NCBI GenBank assembly: GCA_025355915.1
Contig: JANXYT010000493.1
Coordinates: forward strand, 1 to 6,633
Direction of reading: 5' to 3'
Source: Holophagaceae bacterium
Lineage (GTDB): Bacteria > Acidobacteriota > Holophagae > Holophagales > Holophagaceae
Length of the DNA stretch: 6,633 nt
Under the pieces are notes generated by a model, which saw only the letters and a program-made list of their open reading frames with translations, had not been told where the DNA came from and did no database searches. Position 1 is the stretch's first letter. Each line of letters begins with the position of its first letter. Made by a program: the position numbers and the translations under genes. This document shows positions 1 to 6,613 of this stretch, piece after piece.

Positions 1-428
1 GCCGCGAAGACGCCCGTCAGCTCCAGGTGCTCCGCCGGAGCCACAGAAGCCAGCAGGGACGCGCCTTCCAGCGTCCGGGTGATGGCGGGTGGAACAGCCA
101 CCGGATGGGACGGCAGCGGCCCCTGGAGGGTTGCAGCCCAGGAGACCTGTTCGATGCCTGGGCGGTAGGCGCCGCCGCGCAGCTCATCCAAAGAAGTGGC
201 GATGGCTTCCGAAGCCCAGAGGCCCTCGAACATCGCGAGGCGGTCATCGTAGCGCCCGCAGGTACCCAGAAAGAGCACGGCTTCGGGTCGCCGTTCCGCC
301 AGCAACTGGGCCGTGGCAGCTGCGGCAGTCACGGCCCCGACGCCCACGGTGGTCGTCGCCCAACCTGTGGGTGGATTTCCGGCGAGGGGACCCAGTTCGG
401 GTGCGAAGGCAGAGAGGATAAGACGCAT
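1..428 (-). CDS. Nucleosidase/phosphorylase-like protein, N-terminal 142 codons (cut by window edge)
   Basis: An open frame starts at an ATG (bases 428-426) and runs without a stop to the window edge, so only the N-terminal part is visible. It begins MRLILSAFAPELGPLAG, like the first strand and helix of the PNP/UDP phosphorylase superfamily, where an early Glu (here E11) helps bind the substrate. Residues 28-60 give a Gly-rich strand and helix (VGVGAVTAAAATAQLL) followed by PEAVLFLGTCGRYD. This matches the VGxGxVNAA...P..V...G.AG pattern of MTA/SAH nucleosidase (MtnN) and futalosine hydrolase (MqnB). The Glu in EHLELTGVFA (residues 133-142) sits where the family has its E(N/D)ME motif. The usual GxAG is GTCG here, so this is a divergent member. 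Known members cleave the base from methylthioadenosine, S-adenosylhomocysteine or futalosine in the cytosol; I cannot tell which applies. The gene starts 9 nt after the Dnmt2-like gene, with no strong ribosome binding site, and is probably translated from the same mRNA. Confidence 0.72.
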   Translation of the reverse strand, partial: MRLILSAFAPELGPLAGNPPTGWATTTVGVGAVTAAAATAQLLAERRPEAVLFLGTCGRYDDRLAMFEGLWASEAIATSLDELRGGAYRPGIEQVSWAATLQGPLPSHPVAVPPAITRTLEGASLLASVAPAEHLELTGVFA

Positions 429-437
429 GGCGTGATT

Positions 438-1295
438 CTACAGATGATCCAGAGCCCAGGCCGCCACGGGAATGGATAGGCTGTTACCCAGAAGTCGGTA
501 CCGAGCTTCCAGTGATAGCGTTTCCGGAAATCGGAATCCCTCGGGCAGCCCCAGGAGCCGAGCCACTTCGGCTGGCGAGAAGCGGCGGATGCCCTGTTCC
601 GTTTTCAGGAACGAGCCGCTGCCCACGAAACGCCGGCCGTAGCCGCCGATGAAACAGGCGCTGCGACGATCGCCGGGTTCCACCAGATCGAGTCCGAGGT
701 AGTGCCGGTCCAGGATCTCGGGTCCCAAATACAGGCTGTGGTCCTCTTCCGCATCCAGGAAGTCCGCCAGGAGACGGGGTGCCAGATCGGGTTGAGGACG
801 GGGATCGAGTGGCTTTCGCGACGCCACGATGAACACGCGGGGCCGCCGGTTGGGCAGACCGAAGCGGCTGGGGCAGGCCTGGAGATCCAACTGATGCATG
901 CCCTCGGCTCGGATGCGCTCCGACAGCAGGGCATGGGCATCGGAGCCCAGGAAACCGTCCACGTTCTCCAACACCAGCTGGTCCGGCGGCGCCTCTTCAA
1001 AAAGATCCATGAGATGACGAAAGGCACGGGACCGCCGGTCGTCTAGGCCTTCGTGGCTCCCCATGCGGCAGAAGGGCTGACAGGGTGGGCTCATCAGCCA
1101 GGTGTCGGCCTCTTGGGCCGCCACCTCCGCCAAAGGCACCGTCGCCAGCTCCCGGGCTTTCGGCTGATCACCGTGATTGAGCGCATAGGTGGCGTTGGCG
1201 GCCTCGCTCACATCATAAGCGGCCACCACGGTGCCTCGGCTCCGAAGGGCCTGCCGCCAGCCTCCCAGGCCTGAGAACAATTCCAGGACGCGCAT
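438..1295 (-). CDS. Dnmt2/TRDMT1-like cytosine-C5 methyltransferase, probable tRNA (C38) methyltransferase
   Basis: The 285-aa product is a SAM-dependent cytosine-C5 methyltransferase. Motifs seen in order: motif I LELFSGLGG (4-12) for SAM binding, motif IV SPPCQPFCRMG (69-79) with nucleophile C72, motif VI ENV (110-112), motif VIII NRRPRVF (149-155), a CFIGGYG block (214-220) and the C-terminal block from RRFSPAEVARLLGLP to YRLLGNSL (237-273). MSPPCQPF.R.G, CFxxGYG....GSG and RRFSP.EvA.LLG.P..F.FPE closely follow eukaryotic DNMT2, which methylates C38 in the anticodon loop of tRNA-Asp; DNA methyltransferases of restriction systems differ in these places. It is shorter than human DNMT2 (391 aa), with a compact target-recognition region (about 160-212). 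The third residue of the Dnmt2 CFT motif is Ile here. A TTG start at 1322 would add WKRQRLRV, but the ATG at 1295 overlaps the upstream stop as TGATG and begins right at motif I, so it is preferred. No restriction endonuclease gene is adjacent. C5 methyltransferase activity is well supported; the tRNA substrate is inferred. Confidence 0.88.
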   Translation of the reverse strand: MRVLELFSGLGGWRQALRSRGTVVAAYDVSEAANATYALNHGDQPKARELATVPLAEVAAQEADTWLMSPPCQPFCRMGSHEGLDDRRSRAFRHLMDLFEEAPPDQLVLENVDGFLGSDAHALLSERIRAEGMHQLDLQACPSRFGLPNRRPRVFIVASRKPLDPRPQPDLAPRLLADFLDAEEDHSLYLGPEILDRHYLGLDLVEPGDRRSACFIGGYGRRFVGSGSFLKTEQGIRRFSPAEVARLLGLPEGFRFPETLSLEARYRLLGNSLSIPVAAWALDHL

Positions 1296-1918
1296 CACCC
1301 GCAGCCGCTGCCGCTTCCACAACCGCCGCAGGCGGCCGCCGGTAAGGTGGTGCTCTTCCCCAGGGTGCGGCCTTCAAGGAACAGCCGCAGGGCCAGGGCC
1401 AGTCCACCGACCCCATCGGCCCAGGGGAACCAGCGGCCCAGAAGGGTGCTCACCAGCAGCAGGGCCGCGATGTCCAGCAGGGTCCGGGTCCGGGCGGCGT
1501 CGAGGTCCAGGGTGGGGTGGATTCCAACGAGAACCCGCTTCCCCCACCAAAGGAACGCTTGGAGGCCCAGGGCCAGGGCGGCCAGACCCTGGGCGGAAAG
1601 ACCAACCTGCATGGCGCGATCCTCCCACAGGGCCAGGACCGCGGCTAAAGCCATGCCCAGAGCCAGCAGGCGCAGGAGGTGGCTGACGGTCCGAAGGGTC
1701 AGGCGTTCCCGTTCCAGGCCGCTGTTCCCCAGGCCATCCCGGATGCGCTGCCACACGCTCATTGCTGGGAGGACCTGAATGAGGCAGGCGGCGCCGAAGC
1801 CCCAGAGGCTGATGGCGCCTTCGGCCATCCCCAGCGCTAAAGCGATGGCCCCCAGAAGCAGGCCCGTGGCGGCTGTTCCGAGGGCCAGCCGGGAGGCGCG
1901 GGAATGGAGGGCCTTCAT
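1295..1918 (-). CDS. Six-helix membrane protein resembling the cation diffusion facilitator membrane domain, with Cys/Gly tail
   Basis: The 207-aa product has about six hydrophobic helices (roughly residues 11-31, 35-53, 79-97, 106-125, 147-163 and 166-182). Their order, GLERERL before helix 3 and WADGVGGLALALRLFLEG at helix 6 resemble the membrane part of cation diffusion facilitator (CDF) transporters, which exchange Zn, Fe, Co or Mn for protons across the inner membrane. Helix 2 (SLWGFGAACLIQ) lacks the acidic or His pair that binds metal in CDF proteins. In helix 5, D149 remains but the partner four residues earlier is R145. The cytoplasmic CDF C-terminal domain is absent; the protein instead ends in an 11-residue Cys/Gly/Ser tail with C197, C200 and C206. 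It may be a degenerate transporter, a metal sensor or chaperone, or something else in the membrane, so I propose no substrate. Its ATG overlaps the ettA stop codon (ATGA), and its stop overlaps the methyltransferase start. It is clearly a real gene; the family call is moderate. Confidence 0.7.
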   Translation of the reverse strand: MKALHSRASRLALGTAATGLLLGAIALALGMAEGAISLWGFGAACLIQVLPAMSVWQRIRDGLGNSGLERERLTLRTVSHLLRLLALGMALAAVLALWEDRAMQVGLSAQGLAALALGLQAFLWWGKRVLVGIHPTLDLDAARTRTLLDIAALLLVSTLLGRWFPWADGVGGLALALRLFLEGRTLGKSTTLPAAACGGCGSGSGCG

Positions 1919-3600
1919 CGCGTGAGCTTGCGGTACTTGATTCGATGGGGATCGAAGGGCTTCAGGCCCAACACATCCTTTCGATATTCCTCGTACTGGC
2001 TATAGTTCCCGTCGAAGAACTGCACCTGGGAATCGCCCTCGAAGGCCAGGATGTGCGTGGCAAGGCGGTCCAGGAACCAGCGGTCGTGGCTCACCAGAAC
2101 GGCGCTGCCTGCGAAGGCTTCGATGGCCTCCTCCAGGGCGCGCATGGTGTTCACATCCAAGTCGTTGGTGGGTTCGTCAAAGAAGAGCAGGTTCGATTCG
2201 CTCTTCAGCGTGAGCGCCAGATTGAGGCGGTTCTGCTGACCGCCGCTGAGCTCAAAGACCTTCTTCTGCTGGGAGTCTCCGGAAAATCCGAAGCGGCTCA
2301 GCCAAGCCCGGGCGTTGATGAGCTTGCCGCCCAGCTCGATCTGCTCGTAGCCGCCCGAGACCGCCTCGAAGACGGTCTTGTCTGGATTGAGCCCTGACCG
2401 CAGCTGGTCCACGTAGGCCATGCGCACGGTGTCACCGATGCGGATGGTGCCCGCATCCGGCGTCTCCTGGCCGGTGAGCAGGCGCAGCAGCGTGGACTTG
2501 CCGGCGCCGTTGGGGCCGATGACGCCGAGGATCCCGGCGCGCGGAATGGCAAAGCTCAGGTCCTCGAAGAGCACGCGGTCGCCATAGGCCTTGGAGACGC
2601 CCTCCAGCTCCGCCACCAGGTCGCCCAGGCGCGGGCCGCTGGGGATGTAGATCTCCAGTTCCTGTTCCTTCTGGCGGCCTTCCTCGCCGGCCAGCCGTTC
2701 GTAGTTGGCGATGCGATCCTTGCTCTTGGCATGCTGGCCCTTGGGCGACATGCGGATCCACTCCAGCTCGCGTTCCAGGGTCTTCTGCCGCTTCTGATCG
2801 GACTTTTCTTCGCGGGCCAAACGCCCGTGTTTCTGCTCCAGCCAGCTGGAGTAGTTGCCCTTCCAGGGGATGCCTTCGCCCCGATCCAGTTCGAGGATCC
2901 AGCCCGCCACATGATCCAGGAAGTAGCGGTCGTGGGTGACGGCGATGACCGTGCCTTTGTAGTCCAGCAGGTGTTTCTCCAGCCAGGCCACGCTTTCGGC
3001 GTCGAGGTGGTTGGTGGGTTCGTCCAGAAGCAGGATGTCAGGCTCCTGGAGCAACAGGCGACAGAGCGCCACCCGGCGTAGCTCGCCCCCGGACAACACG
3101 CCGACCTTCGTGTCGGGATCAGGGCAGCGCAAGGCGTCCATGGCCTGCTCGAGCCGCGAATCGAGGTCCCAGCAATCGTGGGCGTCGATCTTCTCCTGCA
3201 GCTCGCCCTGCTTCGCCAGCAACGCATCCATGTCCGCATCGGGATCGGCGAACTGGTCGCTAATGGCGTTGTAGTCCTTCAGCCAGCCCACCTGCTCGGC
3301 CGCGCCCTCCTCGACGATCTCCCGTACGGTCTTGGCCGGGTCGAGCTGAGGTTCCTGATCCAGGATGCCGGTGGTGTAGCCCTTGCTGAGCACGGCCTCT
3401 CCGTTGAAGTCGTGGTCCACCCCCGCCATGATGCGCAGCACGGTGCTCTTGCCGGATCCGTTCAGGCCCAGCACGCCGATCTTGGCGCCATAGAAGTAGC
3501 TGAGGGAGATGTCCTTGATGACGGGCTTGGTGTTGTAGATCTTGCTGACCCGCATCATTGAATAAATAATTTCGGGTTGGTCGCTGACGGTCTTGGCCAT
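1915..3600 (-). CDS. ettA: Energy-dependent translational throttle protein EttA (ABC-F ATPase)
   Basis: The 561-aa product is close to the length of E. coli EttA (555 aa) and aligns with it along almost its whole length. EttA binds the ribosomal E site and, depending on ATP/ADP, gates entry into the elongation cycle. ABC domain 1: Walker A GLNGSGKST (45-53), signature LSGGE (169-173), Walker B LLLDEPTNHLD (190-200), switch His H223. The arm insertion that contacts the L1 stalk lies around 92-145. The charged linker between the domains (about 255-320) includes the EttA-typical ELEWIRMSPKG. ABC domain 2: Walker A GPNGAGKST (362-370), signature LSGGQ (451-455), Walker B LFFDEPTNDLD (472-482), H505. 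The end, PHRIKYRKLTR, matches the EttA C-terminus. ATG at 3600 is chosen because the in-frame TTG at 3615 lies in the U-tract of the upstream terminator. Homology to E. coli EttA begins at about residue 10, so the N-terminus has a short extension. It is the first gene of a four-gene overlapping unit. Confidence 0.96.
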   Translation of the reverse strand: MAKTVSDQPEIIYSMMRVSKIYNTKPVIKDISLSYFYGAKIGVLGLNGSGKSTVLRIMAGVDHDFNGEAVLSKGYTTGILDQEPQLDPAKTVREIVEEGAAEQVGWLKDYNAISDQFADPDADMDALLAKQGELQEKIDAHDCWDLDSRLEQAMDALRCPDPDTKVGVLSGGELRRVALCRLLLQEPDILLLDEPTNHLDAESVAWLEKHLLDYKGTVIAVTHDRYFLDHVAGWILELDRGEGIPWKGNYSSWLEQKHGRLAREEKSDQKRQKTLERELEWIRMSPKGQHAKSKDRIANYERLAGEEGRQKEQELEIYIPSGPRLGDLVAELEGVSKAYGDRVLFEDLSFAIPRAGILGVIGPNGAGKSTLLRLLTGQETPDAGTIRIGDTVRMAYVDQLRSGLNPDKTVFEAVSGGYEQIELGGKLINARAWLSRFGFSGDSQQKKVFELSGGQQNRLNLALTLKSESNLLFFDEPTNDLDVNTMRALEEAIEAFAGSAVLVSHDRWFLDRLATHILAFEGDSQVQFFDGNYSQYEEYRKDVLGLKPFDPHRIKYRKLTR

Positions 3601-3613
3601 GGGGTCATCCGAC

Positions 3614-3641
3614 AAAAAGGCCGTGCGGGGGCACGGCCTTT
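3614..3641 (-). terminator. Intrinsic terminator downstream of ppdK
   Basis: On the minus strand AAGGCCGTGC and GCACGGCCTT form a perfect 10-bp stem around a CCCC loop, and the stem runs into TTTTTG. It lies 22 bases after the ppdK stop codon, so it should end ppdK transcription. The base of the stem is only 16 nt upstream of the ettA ATG, leaving no room for an ettA promoter between them. Confidence 0.9.
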
Positions 3642-3663
3642 CCAGGATAGCGGAATCAGAGTG

Positions 3664-6381
3664 TTACTGCTCCAAAGCCGCCTGTGCCGCGGCCAAGATG
3701 GCGATGGGCACACGGTAAGGGCTGCAGCTCACGTAATCCAGGCCCACGCGGTGGAAGAAATTCACGCTGCGGGGATCGCCACCGTGCTCGCCACAAACGC
3801 CCAGCTTGATGCCCGGACGTGCGGCCCGGCCCTTTTCACAGGAGATGCGCACCAGCTCACCGATGCCCTCCTGGTCGAGGCTTTGGAAGGGGTCGTCCTC
3901 CAGGATCTTCTTGCCGACGTATTCCGGCAGGAAGGTGCCGGCGTCATCGCGGCTGAAACCGAAGCCCATCTGGGTGAGGTCGTTGGTGCCGAAGCTGAAG
4001 AACTCGGCCTCCCGGGCGATGAGGTCCGAGGTGAGGGCCGCGCGGGGGATCTCGATCATGGTGCCGATGGGGCAGGCGAACTGGGCGCCGCGCTCCTTGT
4101 TCACTTGGGCGATCTCATCGAGCATCTCGGTCTTGGTGTAGGTCAGTTCGCGGACGGTGCCGATGAGGGGCACCATGATCTCCGGCACGGCCTTGATGCC
4201 CTTGGCAGCCACGTTCAAGGCCGCTTCTGCGATAGCGCGAACCTGCATGCGGATGATTTCTGGAAAGGTGATGCCGAGGCGGCAGCCACGGTGGCCCATC
4301 ATTGGGTTGAACTCGTGAAGCTGCGTCACGCGGCGCTCCACGGTGCCGAGGTCGACGCCCAGCACTTCGGCCATCTCCCGCTGTCCCGGCTCGTCCTGGG
4401 GCAGGAACTCGTGCAGGGGCGGGTCCAGCAGGCGGATGTTCACGGGTAGCCCGTTCATGGCCGTGAAGAGGCCCTCAAAATCCTCGCGCTGCATGGGCAG
4501 CAGCTTGGCCAGGGCTTTCTTGCGACCGTCGGTGTCGGTGGCGAGAATCATCTCGCGCACGGCAAGGATGCGGTCCCCCTCGAAAAACATGTGTTCCGTG
4601 CGGCACAGACCGATGCCCTCAGCACCGAACGCTCGAGCCACGGCAGCGTCGTGCGGCGTGTCGGCATTGGTCCGCACCTTCATGCGCTTGGCCTCATGGC
4701 TCCAGGTCATGATCTTGGCAAACCGCTGATATAGCTCGCTATCCTGGGCCTTCAGGCGATTGTCAACCAGCACCTGATTGACCTCGGAGGGATGAGCGCT
4801 GAGTTTGCCAACAAACACTTCGCCGGTAGCGCCATCGATAGAGATCCAATCCTGGCCAGCCTTCAGCTCGCGGTCACCCACTTTCACGACGCCTCGGACC
4901 ATGTCGATCTGCAGGGCGGACGCGCCACACACACAGGGCTTGCCCATGCCCCGGGCCACCACCGCCGCATGGCTGGTCATGCCGCCGCGGGCCGTGAGGA
5001 TGCCCTGGGAGGCCACCATGCCCGAGATGTCCTCAGGACTCGTCTCCACGCGCACCAGCACCACGGGGCCCTCCTGGGCCATCTTCTCCGCCGCTTCGGC
5101 GGTCAGCGCGATGCGGCCGGTGGCCGCCCCGGGACCAGCATTCAGGCCCTTCGTCAGCAATTGGCCCTCCTTGCGCAGGCGATCCTTCTCCCTCGGATCG
5201 AAGACCGGTGCCAGCAGCTGCGAGAGACTGTCGGCATCGATGCGCTTGAGGGCGGCCTGGCTGTCGATAAGACCTTCGTCCACCATATCGATGGCGATGC
5301 GGATGCCGGCCATGGCGGTGCGCTTGCCGTTGCGGGTCTGCAGCAGGTAGAGCTTTCCGCGCTCGATGGTGAATTCAATATCTTGCATATCCTTGAAGTG
5401 CGTTTCGAGACGCTTGCAGGTCGCGTCCAACTCCTTGAAGGAAGCTGGCATCGCTTCCTCAAGGCTTTTCAGCCCTGTCCCCTCGGCCTGCATCCGCGTG
5501 ATGGGTTGCGGTGTGCGGGTGCCGGCCACCACATCCTCGCCCTGGGCGTTGATGAGGTATTCACCGTAAAAGAGCTTCTCACCGGTGGCCGGATCCCGCG
5601 TGAAGGCCACACCCGTGCCACAGTCATCCCCCATGTTGCCGAAGACCATGCTCTGGACATTCACGCCCGTGCCCCAATCATCGGGGATCCGGTTCAGGCG
5701 TCGGTAGGTGATGGCACGCCCCGTATTCCAGCTTTCGAAGACCGCGCGGATGGCCCCCCAGAGCTGGTCCATGGGCTCCTGGGGAAAGGCTTGGCTGGTT
5801 TCTTCAATGACGATGTCCTTGAAGACGGTGACCAGCCCCTTCCAGTCCTCAGCGCTCAGATCCGTGTCCTGGTGCTTGCCAAGGCGCTCCTTGGCGCCCT
5901 CGAGTTCCGCCTCGAACAGGGCATGTTCAACGCCGAGCACCACATTGCTGTACATCGTGATGAAACGGCGATAGGAATCCCACGCGAAGCGTGGGTTCCC
6001 GCTGGCCCGCTCCAGGGCCATGACAGTCCGATCGTTCAGGCCCAGGTTGAGGACGGTGTCCATCATGCCCGGCATGGAGACGCGGGCCCCGGAGCGCACC
6101 GACAAAAGCAGGGGATTCTCCATGGATCCAAAGCCGCATCCACGGACCCCTTCGAGCCACTTCAGGGCCCCGATAACCTCGGCTTTCAGGCCTTCGGCCA
6201 GTTGACGCCCATTCGTGTGGTAGGCGCCACACTGTTCGGTGGTGAGCGTGAACCCGGGAGGCACGGGAATGCCGAGCCCAGCCATCTCGGCCAGATTGCA
6301 GCCTTTCCCACCGAGAAGGTTGCGCATGGCAGCGCCCCCCTCGTTGCGGTTCCCCCCGAAGGTGTAAACACCTTTGCTCAT
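3664..6381 (-). CDS. ppdK: Pyruvate, phosphate dikinase
   Basis: The 905-aa cytosolic enzyme interconverts pyruvate + ATP + phosphate and phosphoenolpyruvate + AMP + diphosphate. In bacteria it serves gluconeogenesis from pyruvate or acetate, or PPi-linked glycolysis. Its length is within the usual 870-910 aa. Domains in order: an N-terminal nucleotide-binding ATP-grasp region (about 1-350; GGKGCNLAEMAGLGIPVPPGF at 24-44, RSGARVSMPGMMDTVLNLGL at 96-115); the swivelling phosphohistidine domain (about 400-525) with GGMTSHAAVVARGMGKPC, where H471 is the phosphorylated His and T469 sits in the place of the regulatory Thr known in plants; and the C-terminal PEP/pyruvate barrel (about 540-905) with MIEIPRAAL (E777), GTNDLTQ (N800) and GVCGEHGGDP (C863, the proton donor). 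All key residues are present. ATG at 6381 is preferred to an in-frame TTG at 6405 because a GGAGGA site sits just upstream and homology begins at SKGVYTFGG. The gene lies between the rRNA terminator and its own terminator, so it is probably monocistronic. Confidence 0.97.
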   Translation of the reverse strand: MSKGVYTFGGNRNEGGAAMRNLLGGKGCNLAEMAGLGIPVPPGFTLTTEQCGAYHTNGRQLAEGLKAEVIGALKWLEGVRGCGFGSMENPLLLSVRSGARVSMPGMMDTVLNLGLNDRTVMALERASGNPRFAWDSYRRFITMYSNVVLGVEHALFEAELEGAKERLGKHQDTDLSAEDWKGLVTVFKDIVIEETSQAFPQEPMDQLWGAIRAVFESWNTGRAITYRRLNRIPDDWGTGVNVQSMVFGNMGDDCGTGVAFTRDPATGEKLFYGEYLINAQGEDVVAGTRTPQPITRMQAEGTGLKSLEEAMPASFKELDATCKRLETHFKDMQDIEFTIERGKLYLLQTRNGKRTAMAGIRIAIDMVDEGLIDSQAALKRIDADSLSQLLAPVFDPREKDRLRKEGQLLTKGLNAGPGAATGRIALTAEAAEKMAQEGPVVLVRVETSPEDISGMVASQGILTARGGMTSHAAVVARGMGKPCVCGASALQIDMVRGVVKVGDRELKAGQDWISIDGATGEVFVGKLSAHPSEVNQVLVDNRLKAQDSELYQRFAKIMTWSHEAKRMKVRTNADTPHDAAVARAFGAEGIGLCRTEHMFFEGDRILAVREMILATDTDGRKKALAKLLPMQREDFEGLFTAMNGLPVNIRLLDPPLHEFLPQDEPGQREMAEVLGVDLGTVERRVTQLHEFNPMMGHRGCRLGITFPEIIRMQVRAIAEAALNVAAKGIKAVPEIMVPLIGTVRELTYTKTEMLDEIAQVNKERGAQFACPIGTMIEIPRAALTSDLIAREAEFFSFGTNDLTQMGFGFSRDDAGTFLPEYVGKKILEDDPFQSLDQEGIGELVRISCEKGRAARPGIKLGVCGEHGGDPRSVNFFHRVGLDYVSCSPYRVPIAILAAAQAALEQ

Positions 6382-6385
6382 CAGA

Positions 6386-6391
6386 TCCTCC
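6386..6391 (-). promoter_or_regulatory. Ribosome binding site of ppdK
   Basis: GGAGGA on the minus strand, separated by TCTG from the ATG at 6381, is a near-ideal Shine-Dalgarno sequence. It decides the ppdK start in favour of this ATG over the TTG eight codons upstream. It is the only strong ribosome binding site I see among the genes in the window. Confidence 0.85.
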
Positions 6392-6459
6392 ACGCGGAAT
6401 TCCAAGTGTATCCGGCGGAGAACGCAAAGAAACCCCGAGGTTACGGCGCCTAGGTACGC

Positions 6460-6490
6460 AAAAACGGGTCACCTGTTGGGGTGACCCGTT
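6460..6490 (-). terminator. Intrinsic terminator of the rRNA operon
   Basis: On the minus strand AACGGGTCACC and GGTGACCCGTT form a perfect 11-bp stem with a six-base loop, followed by TTTTTGCG. It begins 9 nt after the predicted 3' end of 5S rRNA, the usual place for the end of a ribosomal RNA operon. It separates the operon from ppdK, whose promoter must lie within bases 6382-6459 unless the rRNA transcript reads through. Confidence 0.92.
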
Positions 6491-6498
6491 CTATTTAA

Positions 6499-6613
6499 CG
6501 TCGCAGCGACCTACTTTTCCACTCCTGTGAGGAGCAGTATCATCGGCCCTCCAAGTCTTAACTGCCGTGTTCGGGATGGGAACGGGTGTGACACTTGGGG
6601 AAAAACCGCGACG
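6499..6613 (-). rRNA. rrf: 5S ribosomal RNA
   Basis: The minus strand carries the conserved 5S core: CACCCGTTCCCATCCCGAAC, then ACGGCAGTTAAG, and later GGGCCGATGATACTGC. The ends CGTCGCGGT (5') and GCTGCGACG (3') pair as a helix I of about nine base pairs with G-U wobbles, which sets the ends at 6613 and 6499 and gives 115 nt, a normal length. The exact ends may be off by one or two bases. The 20 bases to its right are probably 23S-5S spacer. Confidence 0.95.

Noticed and set aside
438..1295. Restriction-modification system centred on the cytosine methyltransferase
   Set aside because: No endonuclease, specificity subunit or Vsr-like gene is visible beside it, and its motifs favour Dnmt2 over R-M methyltransferases.
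1296..1322. TTG start at 1322 for the methyltransferase
   Set aside because: The ATG at 1295 overlaps the upstream stop codon and begins immediately before motif I. The extra residues are encoded within the Cys/Gly tail of the upstream gene and look like a shadow.
3601..3615. TTG start at 3615 adding MSDDP to EttA
   Set aside because: This TTG is in the T-tract of the ppdK terminator, has no Shine-Dalgarno site, and the added residues have no counterpart in EttA.
3577..4449. Open frame of 290 codons on the plus strand over the ettA start and ppdK end
   Set aside because: Opposite strand of two well-supported genes, composition typical of a shadow frame, and it runs through the terminator hairpin.
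6405..6433. Possible ppdK promoter: -10 TACACT (6410-6405) with -35 GTTTCT at 17-nt spacing
   Set aside because: The -35 matches the consensus at only two positions, so I cannot separate it from chance. A promoter for ppdK should exist in 6382-6459, but I cannot place it.
4792..6453. Long open frame of 553 codons on the plus strand, antisense to ppdK
   Set aside because: It lies entirely opposite a fully conserved ppdK. Its translation is rich in His, Gly and Ala with no recognisable domain, as expected for a GC-rich shadow frame.
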